Part shown: positions 1 through 8,610 of the stretch, one piece after another | Layout of the letters: each line of letters starts with the position of its first letter | How positions within the stretch are numbered: position 1 is the first letter of the stretch | NCBI GenBank assembly: GCA_030610815.1 | Contig: JAUWRA010000004.1 | Span: 1 to 36,773, forward strand | Length of the DNA: 36,773 nucleotides | Direction of reading: 5' to 3' | Origin: Methanosarcinales archaeon | Lineage (GTDB): Archaea; Halobacteriota; Methanosarcinia; Methanosarcinales; Methanocomedenaceae | The notes under the pieces: model-generated | Told to the model about the DNA's origin: nothing | The model's input: only the letters and a program-made list of their open reading frames with translations | The model's database searches: none | Position numbers and translations under genes: made by a program

Positions 1-360
1 TTCAAACTCACAGGAGAAACTATTGAGCTTGTCGCCAAATCGGATGGGATTCTCGTTGGTGGTCTTGTAGCAAATTGGACGAGTCCCATTGATCTCGAAA
101 TCCGTCATATTGCGGTCAATCCCGGTTCACAACGAATTGGAGTCAGAAAGGGGCTTGTTCACGCTTTAGCTGAGGCCATCTCTATAAGCGGGTGTGAACG
201 AATAACTACTATTGCTCGTAATACTTCGGTAAATTTCTTTAATAAGCTTGGATTCAATATTATTCGGGAAAATAAACCAACTGATCATCCCGATTTCCTG
301 AAACACGGAATTACTTTCGAATTCATGGAGAAAATGCTGATCAAAAAAGATAATTCATGA
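1..360 (+). CDS. GNAT-family N-acetyltransferase, C-terminal part
   Basis: The open frame enters at base 1 and stops at 358-360, giving about 119 residues. It reads as the C-terminal two thirds of a GCN5-related acetyltransferase. The stretch IRHIAVNPGSQRIGVRKGLV fits strand beta4 and the acetyl-CoA pyrophosphate loop, followed by ARNTSVNFFNKLGF, the usual end of the fold. The loop is degenerate, since the usual Q/R-x-x-G-x-G/A has a second basic residue instead of a small one. GNAT enzymes transfer acetyl groups from acetyl-CoA to amines; the substrate cannot be told. The start lies outside the window. Confidence 0.7.
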   Translation, partial: FKLTGETIELVAKSDGILVGGLVANWTSPIDLEIRHIAVNPGSQRIGVRKGLVHALAEAISISGCERITTIARNTSVNFFNKLGFNIIRENKPTDHPDFLKHGITFEFMEKMLIKKDNS

Positions 361-368
361 AAATACTA

Positions 369-441
369 CACCACAAAGAACACGATGAATGTAAAGTCAA
401 TGCAACAATGTCTTTGCGATCACACTGCGGCCTTTGCGGTG
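369..441. repeat. Imperfect inverted repeat, AACCRCA-type hairpin
   Basis: The left end CACCACAAAG (369-378) pairs with CTTTGCGGTG (432-441), 9 of 10 positions, with a degenerate centre. It resembles the arms of the hairpins at 5103-5164, 9904-9975 and 15452-15525. It lies between the acetyltransferase and the arsenic operon and is the most degraded of the four. Confidence 0.45.
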
Positions 442-534
442 AGTGTCTCATATATTGATACGTAACTATTTCACACTCGCTCCGCCACCCCTCAACATTA
501 GAACTCTATTATTAGTGACCCATTTGCACCCGAA

Positions 535-569
535 AGATATTTATGTATGTACATATATACATATATTAC
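535..569 (+). promoter_or_regulatory. arsR promoter with palindromic operator
   Basis: An inverted repeat TATGTA (546-551), six bases, TACATA (558-563) sits directly before the arsR start, within an alternating purine-pyrimidine stretch. A TATA-like AT-rich element lies at about 536-545. An archaeal TATA box there would start transcription close to 570, so the message may be leaderless, which agrees with the absence of a Shine-Dalgarno site. A symmetric element at this place is the expected binding site of a dimeric ArsR repressor; its identity is inferred from position. Confidence 0.5.
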
Positions 570-863
570 ATGGTAAAAAACAAAGTAAAGTTTTTCAAGG
601 CATTGGGGGATGAAACAAGACTTAGTATAGTAAGATATCTTTTGACAAAAGATTTTTGTGCATGTGAATTCTCATCTATGACAAAGAAAGACCAAACAAC
701 TGTTTCAAGACATCTCAAAGTATTGGTGGAAGCAGGGGTTTTAAAATATAAGAAAGATGGACGAAACATAATTTACAGCATTAAAGATAATAACGTGAAA
801 AAATCACTAATAGCTTTCGGAATAGAAGGCATAAAACATTGTTGTCAGGAGGAGTTAAAATGA
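570..863 (+). CDS. arsR: ArsR-family arsenic-responsive transcriptional repressor
   Basis: A 97-residue winged-helix repressor of the ArsR/SmtB family. [18 protein letters not shown] is the standard first helices and [15 protein letters not shown] the recognition helix. The metalloid site is visible as C30-A-C32 at the start of helix alpha3, equivalent to the CxC of classical ArsR, plus a C91-C92 pair near the C-terminus. Binding of As(III) is expected to release it from the operator just upstream. I chose ATG at 570 rather than 543, because the longer start reads through the palindromic operator and adds a non-homologous tyrosine-rich peptide. Its stop overlaps the next start (ATGA at 860-863), so arsR and arsM form one operon. 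An E/D-rich metal sensor of another SmtB type is less likely given the cysteines and the partner. Confidence 0.85.
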   Translation: MVKNKVKFFKALGDETRLSIVRYLLTKDFCACEFSSMTKKDQTTVSRHLKVLVEAGVLKYKKDGRNIIYSIKDNNVKKSLIAFGIEGIKHCCQEELK

Positions 864-1612
864 AAGGTAATAAGATAAAAGAAAATGTTAAAGAAGCATA
901 TTCCAAAATTGCAAGAAACAATAATAGTGGTTGTGGGTGTGGCGGATCTTCCTGTTGTGTGTCATCAAATCAGGATATCTCAAAGAGCATTGGTTATTCC
1001 GGGGAAGAAATAAACAATGTTCCAGAAGCAAATCTCGGTCTTGGATGCGGGAACCCTATTGCCCTTTCTAAAATCAATGAGGGAGATGTTATTTTAGATT
1101 TAGGGAGTGGTGCTGGAATTGATGTGTTTTTAGCCGCAAAAAAAGTTGGAAAGACAGGAAAAGTTATTGGTGTGGATATGACTGAAGAGATGATAAAAAA
1201 AGCGACAGAAAATGCACAGCGATATAATTATAGAAATGTGGAATTTAGATTAGGAGACATTGAAAATTTACCCATTGAAAGCAATTCTGTTGACATTATA
1301 ATAAGCAATTGTGTAATTAATCTTGCACCCAACAAGGATAAAGTATTTTTGGAAGCATTTAGGGTATTAAAAGATAAAGGAAAGATGTTTGTCTCAGATA
1401 TAGTTTTATTAGGAGAATTATCTGAAGAACAAAGGAACGATAAAGATTTAATTGCAGGTTGCGTTGGCGGTGCATTACAGATAGAAGATTATCTTTCTAT
1501 AATTGAAAGGGCTGGTTTTAAAGTGAGAATCTTAGGAGAAGACAAAGATATTAGCAAGAGACAATATGAGGGGATCCCTCTGGAAAGCTTGAAAATTGAA
1601 GCGTATAAATAA
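860..1612 (+). CDS. arsM: Arsenite S-adenosylmethionine methyltransferase ArsM
   Basis: A 250-residue class I methyltransferase that methylates As(III) with S-adenosylmethionine to mono- and dimethylated arsenicals. The SAM-binding motif I is [14 protein letters not shown] (80-93), with the acidic residue of strand 2 at GVDMTEEM. The three cysteines that bind arsenite in characterised ArsM enzymes are present: C63 in GLGCGNP, C151 in SNCVINL and C201 in GCVGGAL. An N-terminal cysteine cluster (C25, C27, C32, C33) occurs in many prokaryotic ArsM proteins. ATG at 860 has a strong site AGGAGG at 847-852; a TTG at 839 is open but would place that site inside the gene. It is translationally coupled to arsR and so induced by arsenite. 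Confidence 0.9.
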   Translation: MKGNKIKENVKEAYSKIARNNNSGCGCGGSSCCVSSNQDISKSIGYSGEEINNVPEANLGLGCGNPIALSKINEGDVILDLGSGAGIDVFLAAKKVGKTGKVIGVDMTEEMIKKATENAQRYNYRNVEFRLGDIENLPIESNSVDIIISNCVINLAPNKDKVFLEAFRVLKDKGKMFVSDIVLLGELSEEQRNDKDLIAGCVGGALQIEDYLSIIERAGFKVRILGEDKDISKRQYEGIPLESLKIEAYK

Positions 1613-1621
1613 AGTTGCAAA

Positions 1622-1702
1622 TGGGCACTGTCCGGGATTATTGGTGCAGAGAGCAGTGGTCTGACAGATGTTGCCAGCAAACATAACCGCTACTTATATT
1701 GA
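1622..1702 (+). pseudogene. Remnant of an antitoxin C-terminus
   Basis: An open stretch of 26 codons without a start encodes a tail ending LTDVASKHNRYLY, the type of ending seen in small antitoxins paired with PIN toxins. It stops at 1700-1702, 17 bases before the start of a truncated PIN toxin. The spacing and order match a VapB-VapC pair whose front was lost. The assignment rests on the ending pattern and the neighbour, so it is tentative. Confidence 0.4.
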
Positions 1703-1719
1703 AATATTGAAGTGATCAA

Positions 1720-1782
1720 ATGCCTCAGGTCTTTGTTGATACAGGTGCGTGGTGCCAATATAAGGTATCGGGTACTAACTAA
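1720..1782 (+). pseudogene. PIN-domain (VapC-type) toxin, N-terminal stub
   Basis: ATG at 1720 begins a 20-residue frame, MPQVFVDTGAWCQYKVSGTN. The first eleven residues match the start of PIN-domain ribonucleases: strand beta1 carrying the first catalytic aspartate (VFVDTGAW). After that the reading departs from the family and meets a stop, so over 100 residues and the remaining acidic residues are missing. Together with the fragment just before it, this is a decayed VapBC toxin-antitoxin locus. Confidence 0.55.
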
Positions 1783-1859
1783 TTAGATGGGTGATAACCA
1801 TATGACAAAGATTGTAATAAATAATCGAAATCTTCACGAAGTGAAAATGAAACTGCGCG

Positions 1860-2621
1860 ATGTTCCGGGGAACAACAAAAACTTACATCCTCGACCGCAA
1901 GGATTTTGCCGGCGATCTCTACGCTATCTATGAAGAGGTGATGGTCTACTTGCAGGCTAAGCTGAATACTACGCTGATTCCTCATGCCAGAGGTCGGGAC
2001 GAACGGCTGGAGTTGCCTGTGGATGCCCTTCGGGAAGCTCTTGTCAATGCCATTGCGCACTGCGACTACCGTTCAACCGCCAATGTGCAGTTGTATATTT
2101 TCTACGACCGTCTTGAGATTGTGACGCCGGGCGGCCTGCCCGCTGGGATGCGCGAAGAGGATTTGGGAGTGAAGAGTGTGCCGCGCAATCCATTGCTGTT
2201 TGGGATGTTCTATCGTATGGGGATGGTGGAACAGGTAGGCAGTGGTATCAAACGAATCCGTGAGATGTGTCGCGATTATGGAGTGGCTGAGCCAGTGATC
2301 GAGGTCTCGGAGAACTGGGTGACAACCACGTTCAACCGACCGAACGGGCAAGTTGAAGACCAGGTCACATGTGAAGTCGCAGGTGAAGTCAAGCAACTGT
2401 TACATGCTCTCACCAGCGGCTCCATGATGAGAGCCGAACTGCAGGAAGCGCTCGATCTCAAGGGACAAGCAAACTTCAGGGATCGTTATCTAACGCCGGT
2501 ACTTGAAGTGGGCCTGATTGAGATGACCATTCCAGATAAACCAAATAGTCGCCTGCAGAAGTATCGCCTGACTGCCAGGGGTAAGGCGCTGCTCGCAGAA
2601 GTTGAGGGGGCACAAGAATGA
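1860..2621 (+). pseudogene. Truncated AlbA_2/HATPase_c_4 (RecG-like) transcriptional regulator
   Basis: A 253-residue frame equal to the C-terminal half of the regulator family often called RecG-like or divergent AAA-4 (AlbA_2 plus HATPase_c_4). The ATP-binding half is clear: LREALVNAIAHCDY (N box), LEIVTPGGLP (G1-like) and VGSGIKRI (G2-like). A winged-helix segment follows (LTSGSMMRAELQEAL). Homology begins abruptly at about 1854 and an in-frame stop lies at 1848-1850, so the N-terminal AlbA_2 domain of roughly 170 residues is missing. GC content and codon use are richer than in the arsenic operon before it. It overlaps the next fragment by ATGA, keeping the operon form of restriction loci. 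I call it a pseudogene, though a shortened product could be made. Confidence 0.65.
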
Positions 2622-2950
2622 ACCCATACCCCTACACCGAAGACACCTTCGTTCAGCAGACCACAGCCAACTACTTGGAGAAACAGCTTGGCTGGGACTC
2701 AGTCTACGCCTACAACAACGGGGACTTCGGACCGGACAGCCTGCTTGGCTGCGCATCCGACCGCGAGGTAGTGCTCACGCGCACCCTGCGCGAGAAACTC
2801 GTCGAACTGAACCCCGACCTGCCCGATGAGGCCTACGACGATGCAGTGCGCCAGATCACTGCCACCGACGCTGTGCGAGTGACCATTCGCGATTTCCGGA
2901 CCGATAAATATCAGGCCAGATGGAAGAGATTTTTCATTAATAATAAATGA
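2618..2950 (+). pseudogene. hsdR: Type I restriction enzyme R subunit, N-terminal fragment
   Basis: About the first 85 residues of this 110-residue frame match the beginning of HsdR, the ATP-dependent restriction and translocation subunit of type I systems (MNPYPYTEDTFVQQTTANYL, then DREVVLTRTLREKLVELNP and DEAYDDAVRQI). A full HsdR has about 800-1100 residues, with the PD-(D/E)XK nuclease and helicase motifs further on; all are missing. From residue 85 the sequence no longer follows the family, and it ends in a short AT-rich tail, so the join is a deletion or rearrangement scar. No hsdM or hsdS is nearby. Start by ATGA overlap with the preceding regulator fragment. Confidence 0.65.
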
Positions 2951-3004
2951 AGGTATGGAAGATACACCTCATTACTGATACGCTTGATACGTACAGCCTC
3001 AAGT

Positions 3005-3034
3005 AAAATAAAAATGGCGGGAATGGATCCCACC
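3005..3034 (-). terminator. Hairpin terminator of the CooS-family gene
   Basis: Read on the minus strand, a seven-pair stem (GGTGGGA / TCCCGCC, one G-T wobble, loop TCCAT; 3016-3034) is followed by the T-rich run ATTTTTATTTT. It lies 8 bases after the stop of the CooS-family gene. Confidence 0.6.
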
Positions 3035-3042
3035 ATATCTGA

Positions 3043-4941
3043 TCAGATCCCAAGCGCCTTTCTCTTCTCCATGATATGTGCTTCGATCCCATCAGCAGCC
3101 TCTACCATATCAGTCTCAACTGCCAATTTACCGCCGGTCAGACCTTCCACATCCCGGGTCAGGAGCTTCACAAGGTTTGGTGCCCCGGCGACAGGTGCAA
3201 GCGGTGCCACATGTGTATACAGACCGAACGCCACCGCGAACACGGCATCAATGGTCGCCTTCTGTTCCATATACTCAGGTGCGGTCACAGCCACAGGCAG
3301 CTGCGAGGGGTCAACCCCAAGAGCATCAGCAACAGCAGTGACAATATTGATTATCCTGCCTGTATCGGTACAGGTGCCCATACTCAGAACAGGAGGAATT
3401 CCAAGTGACTCGCATACGGCTTTCAACCTGTCGCCTGCAAGTTCCTGTGCATCAATGGTGGTAAGCCCCGCAACCTGGAGAGCAGCGTTCCCGCAGCCAG
3501 CACTCATGACAAGGATGTCGCGTTTGATGAGTTCCTTTGTAATGGCAATGGTATTGACATCCTGCCCGCTGTCCTTTAACGTTGTGCAGCTTATCAGTGC
3601 CACGATGCCCTTGATGTCGCCTTTTTTAATGACATCCAGCAAGGGGTCAAGTGTTCCGCCAAGTGCGGATACGATGGCTTCGGCAGAGAAACCTGTAAGC
3701 GTCTTCTGTCGGTTCAGGTCGTTCTTAGCAAGTCCTGCTGCCTTTCGTTTCTTGAAGTTTGCTATCGCAAGGTCGATAAGTTCCTGTACCTGTGCCTCTA
3801 CCTTCTCGGGCTTGTATGCGATCTGTCGGTCCATACCAGGCATGGCAACGAGTTTAGATACACTGACGAGCGTGACATTGTATTTGTCCTGATACTCCCC
3901 AAGTGCCGGAGGTGAGCAGTTCATGTCCATTGCAAAGACATCGATACCCTCAGTTGCCAGTGCTGCCTCGATACTGAGCCAGTTGCCGGTAAGTCCCACG
4001 AATACGTCATCCTTCTCAAATCGCTGCAGCAGTTCCTGACCTGTTTCGATCGAACCGATGATATGCAGCCCCTTTGCTCCCGCATCCTTTGCTTTTTGCT
4101 GGTTCCCAGCCTTTTTCGCAGCAGCGATCAATGCGGCACCTATGAATGGCTCATGCCCGTTGGCAACGATATTTATATATTCAGGGTCAATGATGCCCAG
4201 GTCCACCTCGTGTTCATGAGGTAACGGAGTGCCGAACAGTATGTCCTGCCCGAGTTCCAGCGGCACCAGGGAACCATAGATGGTTGCAATGCTCAAGCGC
4301 AGTGCCTTCTTTGCAAGAGACACGTAATCACCATCGATATTGGTCATGCTGCATGTTGTCATGTCCATGGACTCTTCAATTGGTCCGCCTGGCAGGATGC
4401 CAAGTTCTCTCCATACCTTCTGTCTTGATCCAGGTGCAAATATCCCGACCATCCCGAGCGCTTCATCGGAATCCGTGTGAATGCCTTGGAGTATGGCATC
4501 CCCGACCTTTACAGCCAGTTCATTGACAGATGGCTCTTCTGTGCCTGACAGCCCTTTCCCGCTATTGAGTCCGAGTTTGCCTGCAAAATCGCGCAGTTTT
4601 GTTTCGTCCCTGATGGTGAATGGTGTCTGCCCTTTACCAGTGGCTTTCAGGGTCATTGCCACCTCCTTGGCATGGTAGGTATACGCTGTTGTACCCATGA
4701 TGTTCAGGTGGAGGAAATTGCGCATTGCCATGCCGTCGGCATTGATCCCACATGCCCCACGGTCAGCTTTTTTGCTTATCCTGCACGGTCCGTTGCTGCA
4801 CAGCCGGCAGCTTACACCATCGCTGCAAAAGCGGCAGCGAACCCCCTGTGCCTCAAAACGGTCAAAAGTGTTCGTAACGCCGTCTGCATGCAGTTTTTCA
4901 TACATCTTTCGTACTGATTCGTGTGCACTGATATTTTCCAT
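3043..4941 (-). CDS. cooS: CooS-family (Ni-CODH-like) protein with Glu replacing the Cys295 ligand
   Basis: A 632-residue member of the homodimeric carbon monoxide dehydrogenase family, full length for CooS. The N-terminal B/D cluster cysteines are present (C36, C39, C45, C48, C53, C64). C-cluster ligands of true enzymes are found at H263 (NGHEP), C342 (MNCSPP), C452 (ISCTT), C483 (SAGCGN) and C524 (GTCTD), and the catalytic lysine at K561 (EQKA). The fourth cysteine is absent: the family motif GxCCTGNE reads GSIETGQE here, putting Glu299 at the position of Cys295. Hybrid-cluster protein has a glutamate ligand at the matching place, and the published CooS-V of Carboxydothermus, which lacks a canonical cysteine, carries an Fe-S-O cluster and no CO activity. 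CO oxidation is therefore doubtful. ATG at 4941 follows a GTGGTGA site; GTG at 4953 is possible. No cooC, cooF or ACS genes are adjacent. Confidence 0.85.
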   Translation of the reverse strand: MENISAHESVRKMYEKLHADGVTNTFDRFEAQGVRCRFCSDGVSCRLCSNGPCRISKKADRGACGINADGMAMRNFLHLNIMGTTAYTYHAKEVAMTLKATGKGQTPFTIRDETKLRDFAGKLGLNSGKGLSGTEEPSVNELAVKVGDAILQGIHTDSDEALGMVGIFAPGSRQKVWRELGILPGGPIEESMDMTTCSMTNIDGDYVSLAKKALRLSIATIYGSLVPLELGQDILFGTPLPHEHEVDLGIIDPEYINIVANGHEPFIGAALIAAAKKAGNQQKAKDAGAKGLHIIGSIETGQELLQRFEKDDVFVGLTGNWLSIEAALATEGIDVFAMDMNCSPPALGEYQDKYNVTLVSVSKLVAMPGMDRQIAYKPEKVEAQVQELIDLAIANFKKRKAAGLAKNDLNRQKTLTGFSAEAIVSALGGTLDPLLDVIKKGDIKGIVALISCTTLKDSGQDVNTIAITKELIKRDILVMSAGCGNAALQVAGLTTIDAQELAGDRLKAVCESLGIPPVLSMGTCTDTGRIINIVTAVADALGVDPSQLPVAVTAPEYMEQKATIDAVFAVAFGLYTHVAPLAPVAGAPNLVKLLTRDVEGLTGGKLAVETDMVEAADGIEAHIMEKRKALGI

Positions 4942-5035
4942 ATAATTCACCACTCTTTAATTATTTCAAATTTGATATAAGCTTTTTCGAACAACATCAT
5001 TATGCTGACATAACGATCAATGGTGCGGCAGCTAC

Positions 5036-5070
5036 GGGTATTGATGAGTTAGGCGGGGGCTCCGCCATGG
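5036..5070. repeat. 35-base hairpin repeat, copy 1
   Basis: The stem GGCGG (5052-5056) and CCGCC (5062-5066) with loop GGGCT is preceded by GGGTATTGAT and followed by ATGG. A second copy at 27515-27549 matches at 29 of 35 positions. In the stem the second copy has GGTGG with CCGCC, so one pair becomes a wobble. Confidence 0.5.
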
Positions 5071-5102
5071 TTGTGGGAATATATGACCTATGTAATATTT
5101 GA

Positions 5103-5164
5103 AACCGCAGAGGTTCGCAGAGCATTCTTGTTTTTCTCTGCATTCCTTTGCACACTCTATGGTT
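5103..5164. repeat. Imperfect inverted repeat, AACCGCAGAG type
   Basis: The left arm AACCGCAGAGGTTCGCAGAG (5103-5122) faces a right arm ending in CTCTATGGTT (5155-5164) and containing CTCTGCATTC. AATATT occurs outside both arms. It is a member of the same loose family as the hairpins at 9904-9975 and 15452-15525, more degraded than those. Confidence 0.5.
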
Positions 5165-5318
5165 AATATTGAAAAGATCCCAGCCCCGTTAGTTGCTTCA
5201 ATCTCTCGCCACCCGTCGTTATATCTGTAGCTGCGCTATCCCAGCACTTATGCGCCCCCTTCTGTAAAGGTAGTTAATTAGCAAAAGAATAACAATAATG
5301 AGACCGTAAACACATTAA

Positions 5319-6020
<702 letters not shown>

Positions 6021-6047
6021 TACCGGGCAGGGAAATAATATTTACAG

Positions 6048-6923
6048 TCAGTGGACTATCTTTGAGATATCAAGTTCAAGAATATCCTCTGCCCCCAATG
6101 CCTTGAGCTTTGGTATCAATATATTGATATCACTCTTATTTACCACGGTCTCCAGTGCATAGTAATCGGATTTGTAGAGCTGGCTCACTGTTGGGTTCTT
6201 CATGGCAGGAAGTGCTTCGATCACGGTATCCAGATCGTCCTTGTGCACATTAAGGACAATGAGCACTTTTCCCCTGGCCTCAATTACTGCCAGTAGCAGT
6301 GTCCTGATCTCTTCTATATCCTTTCGTTTTTCAGGATCATCCCAGCTCTTCTTGTTAGCGATCAGCTTGGTTGAGGATTCGGCTATTATATCCACGATCT
6401 TCAGACCGTTCTTCCTTAAGGTAGAACCGGTCTCGGTCAGGTCCACCACTACATCCACAAGTTCGGGAACCTTTGCCTCTGTAGCACCATAAGAATAGAA
6501 TATCTCAACCGGAACGCCCATTTTCTCAAAAAAAGCTTTGGTCATGTTGGGATATTCGGTGGATACCCTGCTGTTGGGTTTGATATCACTGGCACTCTTG
6601 ATAGAATCATCTGCCTGGGGTACGGCGATCACGATCTTGACATTGCCTGCCCCCTGTTTACTATAAGGAAGGTCTGCAACCTCCACAACATCGCTTTTGG
6701 ATTCTTTTACCCAGTCCAGTCCTGTTATCCCGATGTCAAAATATCCCTGTTCTACATATTTTGGGATTTCCTGTGGGCGCAGCACCTTAACTTTACTTAT
6801 CCTCGGGTCATTTATTTTCGGGTTGTATTCCCTGTCTGTTTTTTTTATGGTAAGGTCTGCCTGTTTGAACAGCAGTAATGTTTGCTCTTCCAGACTGCCT
6901 TTTGGTATAACTATATTGATCAT
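6048..6923 (-). CDS. hisG: ATP phosphoribosyltransferase, long form
   Basis: Catalyses the first step of histidine synthesis, joining ATP and PRPP to give phosphoribosyl-ATP. At 291 residues it is the long, HisZ-independent form. The N-terminal catalytic part starts INIVIPKGSLEEQTLLLF and includes GYFDIGITGLDWV. The PRPP loop is seen at VDLTETGSTLRKNGLKIVD. The last 75 residues (VLIVLNVHKDDLDTVIEALP onward) form the ACT-like regulatory domain that binds histidine. ATG at 6923 has GAGG about nine bases upstream. No other his genes are adjacent, as is common in archaea where his genes are scattered. Confidence 0.93.
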   Translation of the reverse strand: MINIVIPKGSLEEQTLLLFKQADLTIKKTDREYNPKINDPRISKVKVLRPQEIPKYVEQGYFDIGITGLDWVKESKSDVVEVADLPYSKQGAGNVKIVIAVPQADDSIKSASDIKPNSRVSTEYPNMTKAFFEKMGVPVEIFYSYGATEAKVPELVDVVVDLTETGSTLRKNGLKIVDIIAESSTKLIANKKSWDDPEKRKDIEEIRTLLLAVIEARGKVLIVLNVHKDDLDTVIEALPAMKNPTVSQLYKSDYYALETVVNKSDINILIPKLKALGAEDILELDISKIVH

Positions 6924-7000
6924 AATAAATCCTCAGGTTTTGGGGTTACAATACTTATTTGTGGATATTAAAGTTTTTTGTCCAAATTGATGAAACAGGT

Positions 7001-7052
7001 TTCATGTGAGCTTTTCATGTGAGTTCTTCATGTGAGTTCTTCATGTGAGTTA
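7001..7052. repeat. Tandem repeat, four 13-base units
   Basis: Four head-to-tail copies of TTCATGTGAGTTC at 7001, 7014, 7027 and 7040. Copies 2 and 3 are identical; copy 1 ends in CTT and copy 4 in TTA. It lies in the 165-base gap between the hisG start and the end of the second DUF116 gene, so it is upstream of hisG, behind any core promoter. Confidence 0.85.
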
Positions 7053-7088
7053 TACAATAGTCCCAACAACGATATAGGGGGTGCTCCC

Positions 7089-7709
7089 TCACGTACTAAA
7101 ATATTCCATTACTTCTATCATTTTACTGTAATCCAACTCTGTAGCGTAGCAACCATCGTTCAAAAGTGGAACACCATACGTCGTAATGTTCTTATTCTTC
7201 AAAGAGCGCATGACCTTGTTGAGTTCATAATTGCATGCTAAAAGAAGTGCACCATCAGCTGATTCCTTTTTGATGATATGCTTTACATACGAAGAACCTG
7301 CAACGATATAGAGGGTGTAGTTGAACTTCTCTGCATCTGCTTTTATCTTAGAGAAGATGCACTTTCCACATGAGACACACTCTATACCAAACCTTGTTGA
7401 TGCCGCCGGACAATCAAGTGATCGCATGCAATGGGGGGCAAGCAGTAAACGGTGTTTTGTTTTTTTAAAACCAGACCTGTGCGCCATGTTCTTAAGAGAT
7501 ACCACCCATCGTTCCAGCTTTTGGGTATCAGAATACTTCTGGAAGAGAGCTTTTATCGGCAGATAGAAAAAATCAAGTATGTTCACAAAAAAACCAGCAA
7601 GCCAGACATTTCTATGAAGACTGGCACGGCTCACAAACAAAGCTAAAATGACCAGGAAGATGGACGCAACCATGATCGTGATCAGTGCAATCCCGATTAG
7701 ATCATACAT
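7089..7709 (-). CDS. DUF116 membrane-anchored cysteine-rich protein (second of a pair)
   Basis: A protein of about 206 residues of the DUF116 family, function unknown. The N-terminal 30 residues are a hydrophobic membrane segment (LIGIALITIMVASIFLVILALFV). The soluble part holds the family cysteines: LAPHCMRSLDCPA, then GIECVSCGKC and, further on, LLACNYEL and NDGCYATE. The number and spacing suggest metal or Fe-S binding, though no metal is proven. ATG at 7709 overlaps the end of the upstream paralogue; a GTG at 7715 in the same frame is equally close to the GGAG site. It is co-transcribed with the first DUF116 gene, to which it is clearly paralogous. Confidence 0.8.
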   Translation of the reverse strand: MYDLIGIALITIMVASIFLVILALFVSRASLHRNVWLAGFFVNILDFFYLPIKALFQKYSDTQKLERWVVSLKNMAHRSGFKKTKHRLLLAPHCMRSLDCPAASTRFGIECVSCGKCIFSKIKADAEKFNYTLYIVAGSSYVKHIIKKESADGALLLACNYELNKVMRSLKNKNITTYGVPLLNDGCYATELDYSKMIEVMEYFST

Positions 7710-8343
7710 CGTCACATATCTCCATCTTATGAATCACTTCCGCAACATCTACTTTTGTATCATAACATCCATCCCTTATCAGGCAAATGCCTTGGACAGG
7801 CATGAATTTTGAGACTGCCTGCATTGACTCGGTCAGTTCCACATAACATGCTACTCCAAGACATGCGCCCGGGTCATAGGATTTTATGATCTTCCTGACA
7901 AAACTGTCGCCTGGCACAATAAACACTTTGAAATTATACTTATCTGCTGCTTCTACTATGCATTTAATATCACACTTGCCACATCTGGTGCATTCATACC
8001 CTACTATAGGGTCGCATCGCGCCCTGCATTCAGGATGCCTCATGCATTGTGGAAGGATAACAGCGCGTCTTACCTTTGTCTTTTTAAACTTATCAAGCAT
8101 AACTGCATTCTTGACCTCGATCAGGATCTCATCTACAATTTCTTCTTTAATAGAAAATATCCTGCAGATCCATTTTGCAGGCGAGTAGAAGAGATAAAGC
8201 ATAAATAAGATGTAATTCGGGAATATGATCTTGTGTTTCCTGATACTATAGGCACCAAACAGTAACGCTATTCCTGTCACAAGTATTACTGCGATTACCA
8301 GAAATACGAACAGTTTGCCTAGTAGTTCATAGGAGATTAGCAT
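7702..8343 (-). CDS. DUF116 membrane-anchored cysteine-rich protein (first of a pair)
   Basis: A 213-residue DUF116 protein with an N-terminal transmembrane segment (LLGKLFVFLVIAVILVTGIA) and a cytoplasmic cysteine-rich part: LPQCMRHPECRARCDP, YECTRCGKCDIKC, LGVACYVEL and RDGCYDTK. The four-cysteine cluster resembles a ferredoxin-like or zinc-binding knot. It overlaps the paralogue downstream, so the two are translated as a pair and may form a heteromeric membrane complex (inference). The first 46 codons and the upstream region occur a second time at 9676-9859 as a truncated copy. Confidence 0.8.
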   Translation of the reverse strand: MLISYELLGKLFVFLVIAVILVTGIALLFGAYSIRKHKIIFPNYILFMLYLFYSPAKWICRIFSIKEEIVDEILIEVKNAVMLDKFKKTKVRRAVILPQCMRHPECRARCDPIVGYECTRCGKCDIKCIVEAADKYNFKVFIVPGDSFVRKIIKSYDPGACLGVACYVELTESMQAVSKFMPVQGICLIRDGCYDTKVDVAEVIHKMEICDDV

Positions 8344-8386
8344 GAACTGAAAACAGTTATGTCGGTATTTAAGATTGTCGTGGGAT
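8203..8386. repeat. 184-base direct repeat, intact copy over the DUF116 start
   Basis: This covers the first 47 codons of the DUF116 gene and 43 bases upstream. It matches 9676-9859 in the same orientation with 8 differences in 184 positions. The six differences inside the coding part are all silent. Confidence 0.9.
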
Positions 8387-8610
8387 CAGGCCTTGGGATC
8401 ATAAACTAAAAAAAGTAAACAAAACATTCGGTATTCCTATCCATTTAGGAGCTATATTCATATTCATGCGCAAGGTTTTAATTTAAATGAGAAAGGTATG
8501 TCATAGAGTTGACTTGATAATCAGCTAATTCAAGATATATTTATCAGGTTGTGGAGTCCAAAAAACAATGTTGTTTATGTATATGATAATATTATATTGA
8601 GGGTTAATAT

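Noticed and set aside
2984-3892. A 302-codon open frame on the plus strand opposite the CooS-family gene
   Set aside because: It is fully antisense to a protein with intact family motifs, has low-complexity serine and alanine content and no recognisable domain; it is a shadow frame.
3043-4941. Reading the GSIETG motif of the CooS-family protein as a sequencing error
   Set aside because: Both cysteines of the GxCCTG motif and surrounding residues differ in an otherwise continuous frame, so a single base error cannot produce it.
7001-7052. The 13-base tandem repeat as a CRISPR-like array
   Set aside because: The copies are directly adjacent with no spacers, and units are too short.
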